From positions 22,330,665 through 22,394,664 of the forward strand of contig NC_133221.1 of assembly GCF_040436345.1 (NCBI RefSeq): DNA of 64,000 nt. The letters are read 5' to 3'. The DNA comes from Pagrus major (taxonomy: Eukaryota > Chordata > Actinopteri > Spariformes > Sparidae). Of the stretch, positions 1-20,827 are shown one piece after another. Made by a program: the position numbers and the translations under genes. Every line of letters starts with the position of its first letter. Position 1 is the first letter of the stretch. The notes below the pieces were generated by a model. It did not search any database, was not told where the DNA came from, and saw nothing but the letters and a program-made list of their open reading frames with translations.

Positions 1-600
1 CTGTCTCACAGCACCGTTAATGTGAAAACTCAAGTGATACAGGAGCTGCAGTTTAAACTGTTACCCTCTCATATAGGATCTGAGTCAGAGAACAGAAACA
101 ACACAGTGTTTTGAGTTTTTGTATCTATATGCAAACTATCTTAAATTATTATTTTTGCAACTCTTAATAGTTGATAGAGGACAGTTTGCATTGGCCTATT
201 AGCACAACTGTGAAACCCAGATGGATTTTACACAATGATGTTCCAACTCTTGGTCACTAGAGAGTGCAAAAATCCACATTCAAGCACTATAAACATGGAT
301 TTGGGATCTAGTAGACAGCGCTCTCTGCAGTTTACATGTGATGGAAACTGTGTTCTTTGAAATGTTTACATTTTCTGTCAGGATTGGTTAAAAGATTCTG
401 TATGGATTTGATATTGTGAGATGAAAGTTATTTTAATGGACTGTTTTAAGGGCTCTTGGAATCTTAACTTCTTTGTGTGTCTCTCTGGTGGGATTTGTGT
501 GTGTGCGTGCGTGCGTGTGTGTGCGTGTCAAGATAATCTTGGGTCACAAATGTCATTCTATCCATATGAATTAATAAACGTCCAAAGCTGTCTTGTCTGA
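1..600 (+). other. Possible 3' end of an upstream gene
   Basis: No recognisable protein is encoded here. The first 114 bases stay open in one frame up to a TGA, but the translation resembles nothing I know. A GT-rich stretch at about 494-528 is followed by an AATAAA hexamer at 573-578, so the segment could be the 3' UTR and polyadenylation region of a plus-strand gene lying mostly outside the window. This is inference from the signal alone. Confidence 0.25.
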
Positions 601-2309
601 TTGAAGCGGCTGCCTCTTGTCTTATCTGAGGGATCACACACACTGCACTTCCTGCGCAGGTGTGCTGTGTGTGCTATACTATTGACTATAAACTTACTTT
701 GCGTGTATCACATCCCCCTATTGAGCATATTGTCGTCAACAGTTGGCTGTGGTGGTGACAACTCCTTTCATGCCCTTTCTGCTCGAACTGCTTATCTGCT
801 TGTTCCAGAAAAACTGGTGTCTCTGGTCACTTGATGCTGCAGCCAGACACCAAAATGAAAGTACTCACTGGTTGTAGGGTTGTATATGTTTTATACAAGA
901 AGGAACAGCACGTGTGTCTGGCTTATTTTTATCCTTTCAAAGGTAGATGCTCAGAAGACTGGAGACTCTCCTGCTCTGTAGCTTTCAAAGTAAAAGCATG
1001 TTTATTCTCAGGAGTGGAAAACTTACAAATGTCCCACTGAACCCATTCAAATATGTGGTTTGCTTATTGTTACTTGACTTGTGTTTTCTTAGCTTCACTG
1101 TGCAGAATGATGTATGAACAGAGTTTAACGCTAAAAGAATGTTTTAACATTCGTCTGCTAAAGAGGGAAAGCCTCCTTGTGCTCACTTTAAATCATGTGC
1201 AAGTAGGATTTCTTGCATGATGGTTCAATATTGAATTTACACAAGAGTGATACGGAAACCTGAAATCTCCAGCACATAAACACCTTTTCAGTAATGTAGG
1301 AGACATCTTTTGTCCAGCAGTTAAACATGTGAAATGAAAAATATTTGAATATTCAGAGATTGAGATTTTCAAATAGTGCCCAACTGATACCGGTTTGGAC
1401 GATATTATCGGGCGATCTCAGCCTATCAGAGATATACTGGCATCGGTGTACATGTTGTCCAACATGCACCAATATGAAAACTTTTTTTTTTTTACAAGAA
1501 ATAATGCAGAAAAAGATGCTTTGGGTAATTTACAAGTATTACATTCCCAGTGAAGCTTACCGTTTCAGTGCACTGATGTTATTTTAGACAGAGTTTATTG
1601 TTAGACTGTAAAATATCCTGCATTTTTTACAAGTATTACAAGCATCTTATGTTTGATGACAGTATTTGAGTGATCATTGCAAAAAATGTGTGTTTATCAG
1701 CAGATATAGGCTATTGATATCAGAATCTTTTACTCCCTAAAATTGAGGTCATGCTCTGCTTTCAACAAGTGAAAATTAGTAGATGTGCTTTTAACAAATT
1801 TTAACTAGTTAATGTAACTTTTTTGTTGAAAAAACCTGACCAGAGACGGATAATTATTGCAACACCAAATCTTTTTTTAAGTTGGCAGTAGGAGTGAAGG
1901 ATAAAGCTGCTCATCTGAATCAAATGATGGCAAGAGCAGGATTTCTCAATATTTCTATACATGTAATATTTTAAACACTGTCTATGTTTATGAAAAAGAA
2001 ATTTCAAAAGGAATATATATAAATTAAATCAGTATTTCCAGCTTATAAACTAATATCTATCACTTTGTTTGAGAAGGGTTGTTGGCTAACGTTAGCACAT
2101 CATGTTCATGTCTTGCACAAGAGTGAGTTGACACACATGATTAGCCAAAAGCCGTATTGTCTTTTTTATTAGGTAGCATACAGTAGACCACAAGTCACAT
2201 ACGGTACAAATGTATTAGGTTTTACAAATATGTTATTTCAGATAATATGATGGTTTTCATTTCATTTCTTTCTTCCCTTCTAAGAGTTAGATGGGAAGAT
2301 GGACACCAC

Positions 2310-2640
2310 ATTCGTGTCTGTGCATTAAGCTAACTACAGAGCTGGAGGAAACAGCTAACAGTTCAAAAACATGTCTGTAACACCTCCAAAGCTCACTAAT
2401 AACACAAGTCGTTTCTCTTCTCCTTTGTTTAATGTGTTTTGGAAGTAAAAAAAAAAGAAGTGTTTTAGCAGCCCAGTTAGGCAAGCTGTTTCCCAATAGT
2501 CTATGTTTCAATGCTAAGCTAGGCTAATTGCTTCCTAGCTCCAGCTTCGTAACATTACTAAACACACAGATTGTGGTCTCATCCCATTTTACCCTTGCAA
2601 AGAAAGAAAATGAGCATATTTCCCAAATTGCTGAACAATT
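2310..2640. repeat. Degenerate teleost interspersed repeat
   Basis: Words such as 'gctaagctaggctaattg' and 'gagcatatttcccaaa' match the consensus of a dispersed repeat familiar from percomorph genomes. The same words recur at about 10545-10690 in this window. Identity is from recall of the repeat; limits are approximate. Confidence 0.4.
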
Positions 2641-2932
2641 TTTTAAATACAGGCGTATGTCAAGAGAAATATAAGCTAATGTTAGCACTGTCTTACTAGC
2701 ATTAGGCTACATCAGTTACATTAGCTAGTATGCATGTCTTAATCATCTCCTGTGCACCAAAGATATGCGATCAAGACACAATAACTTCTACTGTTTTTTT
2801 GTTTTTGTTTTGTTTTTTTTTCTAAAAAAGTAGATTAATGTCCAAAAAAGTAAAGGCTACATGTCTTATTTTGAAAGCCAAGAACAGTGCGGAAGTTAAA
2901 TTATTTTGAAGTCTGGACAAACCAGTCCTCTG

Positions 2933-2959
2933 ACACACACACACACACACACACACACA
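2933..2959. repeat. (AC)n microsatellite
   Basis: An uninterrupted AC dinucleotide run of about 27 bases. Confidence 0.9.
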
Positions 2960-4924
2960 GTCACAGTCACAGTCTCCGCCTTATTGTGAAGCTCAGTAAG
3001 TTTGCATCAATGATTCACTCTCTCTCTCTTCAAGTCGACCTTCCTTCGTAAAAACCTGACCTGAGATCAGCTTCAGCAGTGAGCCTCCTGCAGCTGTCTG
3101 CTCTGTGTTGAGACTCTCCTCAGTGTCCTGAGCCGAGCACACTGTCTGCACACTGACACCATCCTCTGTACACAGGTGAGCAAACTGGACTGAGTTCACA
3201 CTGATAACCACGATTATCTGTGCCTGTTTACTCCTGAATTAAAGAGATTGTTTTCACGTTGTTTATGTTGGGGGATAAAACATGTGCAAGCATAGTTGTA
3301 GATTAAAAATTGATCTAATCTAATCACGCTAATCTTATTGTTTGTAGCAGTATTGTGCTGCAGTGGTAAAACGTGAACATCTGGTGTGCTCTTAAAAAGA
3401 GTCTGAGACACTTGAGTTTATAGTGACCTCAGGTTAATGAGCTTCCTGTGATATAACTATTAGTTTATGCAGAGTTCAGGCTGGGATGGCTTTTATAGGA
3501 TTCTCATCACGTTTTGTTGGTCTTTGAATCTGTGCTGAGAAACTTTTTTCACTGCTGTTCAGATCACTAACTTGTAGATTTTATCCCTCATGAAAAGTCA
3601 TGATGTACAGGAGAAGGCTCTGTAGTAACTGATGTGTGAGTTTATATTTAATTTGTGGAGATTTTTGGAGCTGTGAGGAGTAAACCTTTGGACAGAGAGC
3701 AGCTGTTTGAATCAGGAAGTTTCCCCAGAGTGTTGTTGATATTGTAGATTGTAGATTTACTCGCCTTTGGAAGATTACTGTGATTCTCTGTGCCTTTATT
3801 TATTAGCAATCCTTTGCTGTGAGGTATTAAGTATCACATTTTCTGTTTACGTTGTTAATTGAATTTCATATAAATTTAGTCCATATTTGCCCTGTTTCCT
3901 ATGTGGTTCCTATAGATAAGTATTTTGAAAAACTGCTCTGAAGTGGACAATTTATAAATAATATATAGTTTTGCACAGCAGACCACAAGGCTTTTATTCA
4001 TGCAGTATTTCTGTGGGAACAGAAAGCAATCAGCAGTAATATATAATACATGTACATTCATTTGCAACAGGGAGCATCAATTGTTGAAAGCACAGCTCAA
4101 GTTATAAAGTGTTTAGTCAGTCAGTGTTTGATCATGGAGTTCAAACTAAACATACACGTTCATTTGTTGTTAAATTTTGACATAAGGTTCTCCAGATAGT
4201 TATTAATCTCCAAATATTATGAGTGAAAGACAGTTCATTCTGGGATAAAATCGCAGCTGGTTTGATTTAATGTAGATCTGTGCGTGACGACTTTATTAAA
4301 CTACAGGAACTGCAGTCTGACAGAAAAAACTGTTGGAACACAAAACTCCAACACACTGTCCTCGTCACTTTTAATTACAAAGAAATGACACAGATCTTTA
4401 TCAGGTTGTAATCTGTGTACTGAACCGTTGTTTTTTTGTTCTGATTTTGTCGACCCCTGGTCTTCTCCTACACATCGGTCGATCCACAGGTGTGCAAATC
4501 TTTTGCCCTGAGAAAAATCAACCATACCGATACTGGGTTTTTGGGGCTGATGCCAATCAATATATATACGTACATATACTTATAGAGGCAGCATATTTGA
4601 CAATATACTTTATTGTCCAAAATATTATCAGTGGACTGAAACAGTACACTTCAAAATAATAATTATACGTCACCTAAGCATAATTTTTCAAAAGTCCCCA
4701 TAAGGTGAATGATTAAAGTTTAGGTAGAAGGTTGGGGCGATGTTAGCCTTAGATTGGGGTTAGATTAGTTGAGGCTGAGTCTCAGTGAATGTAAGTGAAT
4801 GTAATGTCTTCTGAAGTGATGGAAACACAACTGTGTGTGAGACCTTGGTCAACCCGTATGTTTTGACAGATATGAGAATGACACAACAATATTTACCATG
4901 TAAACGTGCTCACTGTTACACTCC

Positions 4925-4926
<2 letters not shown>

Positions 4927-4999
<73 letters not shown>
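4927..4999. repeat. (AC)n microsatellite
   Basis: An uninterrupted AC dinucleotide run of about 73 bases, roughly 210 bases upstream of the proposed first sgk2 coding exon. Likely polymorphic in length. Confidence 0.95.
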
Positions 5000-5002
<3 letters not shown>

Positions 5003-5257
5003 CACCATGTTGTTCCAGCATCTTGCTCCTAAAAACTAGAACTACCAGCTCTTCTTGTTCCTACTGAGGTCAGCAGCGGACTAGGAAACACACACGCATG
5101 AACACACACACAACGGAAGCTTCTTCTGAGTGCGGGCTCATGAGAGAGTTATCGCCGACATGAGAAAAAGGTTGGCAGGATCCCCTGAACGCCTCCTCTC
5201 CTCTCACAGGTTCGGTCAGACACTGATGCTGGATCTCTGGTGGGAGTGGAATGGTTA

Positions 5258-14190
<8,933 letters not shown>

Positions 14191-16810
14191 GGCGGGAGCT
14201 GACTGTTCAAATGTTTGAACAGGGGGAATGATTTGATAGAGCTCCTTTCGTACCATTGCAGAAATCCCACATGCCGTCTATCGTTTTTGACGACTGAAGG
14301 TATTTCCTGAGGGTCCAGCAGAAAGGGAGCTCGCCTGGAGTGGAGTCAGTTAAGGTTAAAATATGTAATCCTGGAAGTCCCAGGTCTGTTCTTAAAGAGA
14401 TAGAAGAAGTAGGGGCATCTTAAAGATGCAGTTCAAATTATCTTTATTCCATTCATTTGCAATGGAATAAAGAGGCTGGAATTATCTAAAAGATGTGTTT
14501 TATAAGTCTTTTGTGGACGGACATGATCATACTGTGTTTTGTCTGTTTAAAAAGAAAAAGTAAACATAATGTTGTCTTCCTGTGTACATCCAAACTTAGG
14601 GCTCTAATTTCCTGAAATAGTGCACAGATGCAAGCGCAAGAAAAATTTCCGGTCACAAATGCCCTTTTTTGCAATTTTGGTGACCACAGCCATTGAGGCA
14701 AACCTGGCACATCTGAGCACAACATGGGAGCTGGATTCAATACATTATTAGCTGGAGAAACGCAGAATCAGCAGATCGAGTAGTGACGAGCTTCAGTAAT
14801 GACCAATCACATGAGCTTGTCCCTTCTAAATCTTCGTCTCATTTCAAAGCAGCAACAGGTGAAACAGACAGAGAGGATCATCCCAAATGTTAATATACAT
14901 CAACCTAAATATGGCGGCTGATGTTTAATATAGGCTGAATAATAAAACATGTAAACTCTTTGTTATCTTTGTTATTAATTGTAAGAATCTTCCTCAGTCA
15001 CATTGAAAACAGTATTTTGATGCTCATTGATCTGCAGTAGCCTAGCCAATGTGAAACTTGTGATTTCGAAGAGCAATGATGCCATGAAAATTGCCTCACA
15101 TCAGATGCAAAAAAATAGGCTTGTGCCCGAGGAAAATTGCATACAAACTGTGTTTGCTTTCATCCTTCAGGACAATTAAGCCCTTCATGTTGTCTATCTC
15201 ACTATTCTTGTTTAAATAGAAAACAGATCTGAGTGAAAACATTTCTTTTGTGAACACGAACATAATGATAATCTCTGGGTTCACCAGTGCTTTGAAACGG
15301 GTTGACATCCAGAAAGCCAGAATAAAAAGCCTCACACAAACACACTAAACACTTGGTAAAATATACTGCTTAGCAGTACAATGTTTGCATTTTAACATCA
15401 GTCATCAATACACAATGTATGTTTTTGTCACATTGATATGATATGCAGAGGGAAACAGTCCATTAATGAGATGACTGGCAGCCACTAATGGATTTTACAC
15501 TGTTTTTAGGTTTTACAAGGAAACTGCTGCATTTCTGGTGGCAGATAGATTCTTGTGCAGTATCAGTCTCCCAAACTGCATTTTGAAATGTTCGTTATTA
15601 TGTTCGTAAAGTTCATTTCTTTACACTTAAAACAAGATGGCACTGATTTTCAAATTGCAAAGAGAGCTGAAGCTTTCGGTCTGCAGAAGTGTGTGAGGTG
15701 ACAGACTAATGACAAAATCTCGACCAATATGGTTTTTTTTCTTCATTAAGGACTAAAAGAAAAGAAATCACATGAAAAAACAGCTAAAAGTAATATTAAA
15801 AGTAATATGATATATAACATGGTGTTGATGCACCTGGTGTGAGACAGAAGCTCTCCGTCCTCTCAACAGTGGTCTCGTTTGTTTATGGAAACTATACCAA
15901 AGTGTCAAAATGAATGTGTAGATGATGCACTGATGTTAAAATGCTCCATATAGCTCCTTTTGAGAATCAACCTCACCTCAATGTGGACATTATGGCTGTT
16001 TATTCTGTGCACTGTGGTTTTGTTTTCTATATTTGAACTGAGAAACTCCTCCAAGTATGTTCGTCTGTAGATTATTTCAGCCTGTAGATAGCAAACAGTT
16101 ATAGTTATAACATTAGTTTTGTTTCATGCTAAAACAGTTAATGTTTTATTGAAAATATTCTATGCAACATCTGTCAATATACAGTAGCAACTTGTACTGT
16201 ACTAATGTGATTATATGAATGTAAACCATGAAGTGCCTCTCTGCTTTGGAAATGAAGTCTGTGTTTAATGGTGCTTAACACTGGCAATGATGGGTGATAC
16301 ACTTGTACATTTCATTATTACTATCTCATGTATATACATACTTTAAGTCTTGTTTGTACATCGGACATTAATGAAGCTCTTCTCTTCCAATTCCTGAACA
16401 ATGTATGTCCCTATTTATCTCCTTAAAAACGCTGTTGGTTTTGTTTAAGCTTCAAATTGACAGAATACTGTATCAGATGCTTTTCTATAAAAACCAAATA
16501 GGCCTGCAGGGAAATAACTCATCATGTCCTTGAAACAGCAGCTTTAATTTCTTCTTCTCAATGATCTAAATCATTAATGGAAAATGCTGCTCTCACCAAC
16601 CTTGTTCACCATTTGCCTTCTACAACTGTAACCATGCGTGTCAAGCTGTTGTTGCCTGACTGATCCTGTAAACAGAGAGGTTGACATGAAAGACTGTAAG
16701 GTCACGCCGCCCGCAGCAGCGTCTTGGGCTGATGCCAGCTGAAGCAAAAAATCCAGTTCTGAGTACGTGTGTTTGTATGTGTGTACAGAGGAAACGTGTT
16801 AATAAATCAA
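14191..16810 (+). other. sgk2: Probable sgk2 3' UTR and downstream flank
   Basis: Candidate polyadenylation signals are AATAAA at 14466-14471, which sits inside a perfect hairpin (see separate entry), and AATAAA at 16801-16806. Which one is used cannot be told without transcript data. No other gene is visible. Confidence 0.45.
14441..14473 (+). promoter_or_regulatory. Perfect hairpin containing a polyadenylation hexamer
   Basis: TCTTTATTCCATT and AATGGAATAAAGA are exact reverse complements (13 bp) around a 7-base loop. The downstream arm contains AATAAA, and the upstream arm supplies the reverse-strand AATAAA. It starts 250 bases after the sgk2 stop codon. A regulatory role is inference. Confidence 0.55.
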
Positions 16811-19800
16811 AGAGCTGTCAAAACATTTACATGTGCTTTTATGGATGCGCCATTAAACATGTGTACATAACAGAAATAATGTATTTTTTCTTTAATAGAC
16901 CAATTAGTGACCATCTTGTAAATGTTGTAGCTTATCAACAATCACTATATCTCAGTGATGACCTGAGTGAACTTTGCTGACATAGATAGATAGATAGAAA
17001 GTAGATATACATATCAACATAGCAGAGAGAAATATATATCAATAGAAAAATAAACAACTAATAACAGTAATTACAAATTGCTCAATGCAGAATATAAGAA
17101 TAATACATGGCATACAACATACACACACCTAGCAAAAATTTAGATATATAAGATATACATTATATATCTATAGAATAAGCAATACTGATAATTTGGTAAA
17201 CTGTGCTTGTGTGTGTGTTACCAACATAGTTGCAAAACTATATTCGTTTGTATATGCTGCTAACATACATTGGTGGGATTACTGAACCCAAAACAAACAC
17301 ACACTCAGCAGGTAACAGTGCTGTTCATTTTGTGTACAAGAGAGAAGCAGCTTAACTCTTTGATGCTTGCACAGGTTTGTGTGTTTTGTGTGTGTGTGTG
17401 TGTGTGTGTGTGTATTATCATGAATGATAATACAGGCTAAATCTGTGTGCATGTGATGTCAACACTGTGCATCAGTAAATGTGTCCTCGTTTTCATTTAT
17501 GTTTCATTTGGAATCGGTGCTGCATCATTTTAGATCATTATATTTTCCTGTTCCTTAATTTAAAAGCATTCTGGTGAACTGAGCACTACTAAATACAGCA
17601 TTAACCTCTGAGAGATTTCAATAAAGCTGACACAGATTTATACACATCTGACACACAAAGTTGTGCAACTTGGCGGAGGCAACATGCAGACCAGAGGTGA
17701 GCAGACAATCGTTCAAAGTTCCTTTGGCACCGAATTTGTTTCATTGCACAAACACACTGACTCTTCACACTACAGCTCTGCATTTGTCATGCTACTGATG
17801 CCTGCCATCACTGATACATGTTTGACCACTCTGATTTATCTGCAAGGAACATACAGTAATCATGACAGCCCCAAACTTCCAAGTCATCTATTATGCATCT
17901 GTTTGACACATGATATAGTGACAGAGTAGCTGACTGCCACTATCTTTTGGTGTAATGGATTTTTCATCTCTTTTGCGATGGCTGTTTCGTCCCTTTGTCA
18001 TTGAATCTTATCAGTTTTTATCACTTAACCAGCAGAGACTCATTTATTTTAATTTTTCCAAAGCAATCGACAAGTCAATTATTAATCTGAACAGACAAAA
18101 CTGAGGCCAAGAGTTGAGGCCAAATCACCACCAGGTCACCACTCACAATCTACACTACTGCCCCACTTAGTGGTCAAAATTAACACAACACATGATGAGA
18201 AAACTTGGCCTTAGACTTACAATGGGAATATTTTTTCATCAAACTTAGTTTTCATGATATTTTTTTCCTTTACTGGAGTAAATGGGCATCCATAGTTTTA
18301 TGGTGTTTATTTGTAAGATATGAAAGGCAATTAAAGTGTCAGCTTACATTAATCTTCTCTCTTGTACATATCTGACATTGACTTCTGATTTCTTTCTGAT
18401 TAATGTTAGTAACTGTTGACCTTAACACCAGTTTATAAAATCACTTCTTTGTTTAACTGTTGTTGTCATGTGAAGTTGCAGGAGGACAAGATTCTTTGAT
18501 GGCAAAAAACTGATGTATTTCATTCATGTGAGTAAAGATATGCAATTGTGCACACATATTTAATGAATTATACACTGATATTTTTATTGTGCATGTAAGG
18601 GTAAAAAGCATTTAAAGCCGCCCCATTCATTTCTAAACGCTCCTTAAATTCTTATAAAATGTGAACACTGTCTTTAGAGATGCAACTCCCATGTCTAAGT
18701 ATTATTTATTGGTCATTGTGATGGTTTTAATCTATATTCATTATATCTGACATCTGTGGAATTTGTATAAATACACCAAATCTTGAATACAACACGTCAA
18801 ATGCTTCTTTAAAAGTGTCTTTAAAGGTGTTTTTATTCTGAAAAAATTGCTATACATCCATATTTGAAGCTAAAGACAGACGTTGAGAGGCAGATGAATT
18901 GGAAAAAGTCTGAAAACAGAACTTTCGGCTCAGGACTGAAAAGGTTACAGACACCGTGCCTCAAACAGGAGGTTGATCAGAATAGTATTAAAGTATAATG
19001 AAAGGTCTGCTCTAACAAGAGCAGAACAACAGAATATAAAGTGTTTTCATGTAGGAGTCAGAAACCATCAGTAGATGAATAACTTCTCTGTCCTGATCAT
19101 CAGTGTTACACCAAAAGAAGAAGAATATTCTGTGACCACTTGAAAACAAAACCTTAATTTTGTATGGAAGCTGCATGCTGTAATAAAATGAACTTTGTAT
19201 GAGAACTGTCATTTTCAGTACATATCAAACATGGTAACTGTACATGTACCTTTAGGTGCTACAGCTCAGCTGCCTGACTCCAACATGCGACCACTGACTT
19301 AGCTTCATTTCATTCATTAAATTCAACATCAATAGACCACCACTTATAACAAATTATCATATTTCGTGTAATGATTTTGAGGTAAGTTTATATACTTCTT
19401 GGGCCTTCCCATTGGTGACAGTTCTCTGACTGAGATGAATTTTCTGGTCAGCTTAATGTTAGACTGGCTGACAAGCACGTTGACGGGAAAGCATGGAAAA
19501 AATTGCGATAGTACTGGCAATTTCACCCTAATATATACACATGAAGGTCTGCATGATTTATTCTGTAGTGCCTCCAGTCTTCACGATATCAAATTCTTAA
19601 ATCCCTGATCTATGATAGGAACTGCTCATAAATGGAAAATGGACTGACGTCAAAAGATCTGCTCTAGATTTCACAAAGCTATCCAAATAAATAAATTCTC
19701 CTGCTGGAGAAGATGTCTGGATGCATTTTTTTAGTAACAGTGAAGGACAGTTGCTTAGCAACGCTGTTGATGAGTGCGAGGATGGCAATGAGACAGGCAA

Positions 19801-20400
19801 AGTGAAAAAGACAACTTATCATCTGTGAACTCATAGAAGGATACAGGTTACACACACATCAGGCTGGGCAAAATTAACATGCTATGCTATGAATTCTGAC
19901 ATAGACAAGCTAGTTTGTGCCTATATGTGATAAAATAAGTGTCCTCTGACAGAATATTGTGGAAGACAAGCCAGAAAATAAATAAAATGCTTACAATTAA
20001 ATCTACTATGAGTTTTTATTATGACACAATGTTGTAACCACTTGAGAGTCAAAATGAATGAAAAATATTGTAGGATATTTTTACAACGTTGATATAAAAT
20101 GAGATGAGATAAGCTATTTTGCATTAGCCTATAATGGGTAATGTTTTTTAGCGAGCTGTGCCACCATATCATGTTGAAAACTCTTTAAAGGACACATTCC
20201 ATGATTGCTATCTTTATAAGTGTTTAGACCTTCATTAAAGCTCATTATTATGTTATTTGGAGTTGAGCAGTCCCTGTTAGTTTAGCCTATGTTAGCCTAG
20301 CATAAATAAGTGACCCACCAGTGACTTTTTGAAGAGGTGTATTTGGTATAAAAGATCTGTAATGGTGAACTAGTGTCGTTCTTGAGAAGCATTACAGCGT
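16811..20400. other. Gene-free intergenic DNA between sgk2 and the Myb fusion gene
   Basis: No exon with a recognisable product was found on either strand. In human, IFT52 lies between SGK2 and MYBL2 (recalled); no IFT52 coding sequence is evident here. Contents include a short GATA-type run near 16983-17000, a TG microsatellite at about 17384-17413, and AT-rich unique sequence. Confidence 0.5.
17384..17413. repeat. (TG)n microsatellite
   Basis: TG dinucleotide run of about 30 bases. Confidence 0.85.
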
Positions 20401-20403
20401 TCA

Positions 20404-20827
20404 CAACTGTTTGATTGAAACTTTGTTGGTCTTTTGGAGGAGATGTGTAACATTATGCTGAAGGGAACCGTTAGAGGCAGGAGGCAGACCAGTCCACAGT
20501 TGCTTAGCAGCAGCCGTTAGCCGTTAGCGTCGGTTAAAACCGTCACTGACATGCATTGTTTCCGGGGGGCGCGTGCAGTCGTGGGGCCGTGCTGCTCTTG
20601 AACAGACCTCAGAGTTTCAGTCGCGGGTAAATTTCTACTCATACAGTGCAACGAGTTCCTTGACTGTCTCTGTAGTTCAGCGATTAACACAGATTTACTT
20701 CGGCATATGTTTTACAAGCTTTCTTTCTTGTGTCCCTGAAAAGACAGCTTGTTTTGTAGCTACTCCGGCTAACGTTAGCATTTGATAGCCCCGGTCTGCA
20801 TCTCGAGACGAGAGAGACAGAGGAGGG
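20404..20827 (+). promoter_or_regulatory. Putative promoter and 5' UTR of the Myb-hAT gene, with Myb-site cluster
   Basis: A GC-richer segment directly upstream of the first coding exon. Within 123 bases there are five strict matches to the vertebrate Myb recognition hexamer YAAC(G/T)G on either strand: CAACTG at 20404, CCGTTA at 20468, CAGTTG at 20497, CCGTTA at 20514 and CCGTTA at 20521. A near match CGGTTA lies at 20531. Transcription start and function are inferred, not shown. Confidence 0.4.

Larger units (their letters stand above)
601..5210. other. Gene-free region upstream of sgk2
   Basis: Short ORFs here show no family resemblance and no splice partners. The region holds a CA microsatellite at 2933-2959, a longer one at 4927-4999, a degenerate copy of a fish repeat with the 'gctaagctaggctaa' word near 2310-2640, and degenerate 'accgatact'-type repeat fragments near 1380-1460 and 4525-4650. 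The sgk2 promoter and first non-coding exon probably lie in its right-hand part; I cannot place a transcription start. Confidence 0.5.

Noticed and set aside
16811-20400. Hidden ift52 gene between sgk2 and the Myb fusion
   Set aside because: Expected from human gene order, but no exon-like segment with recognisable IFT52 sequence was found on either strand.
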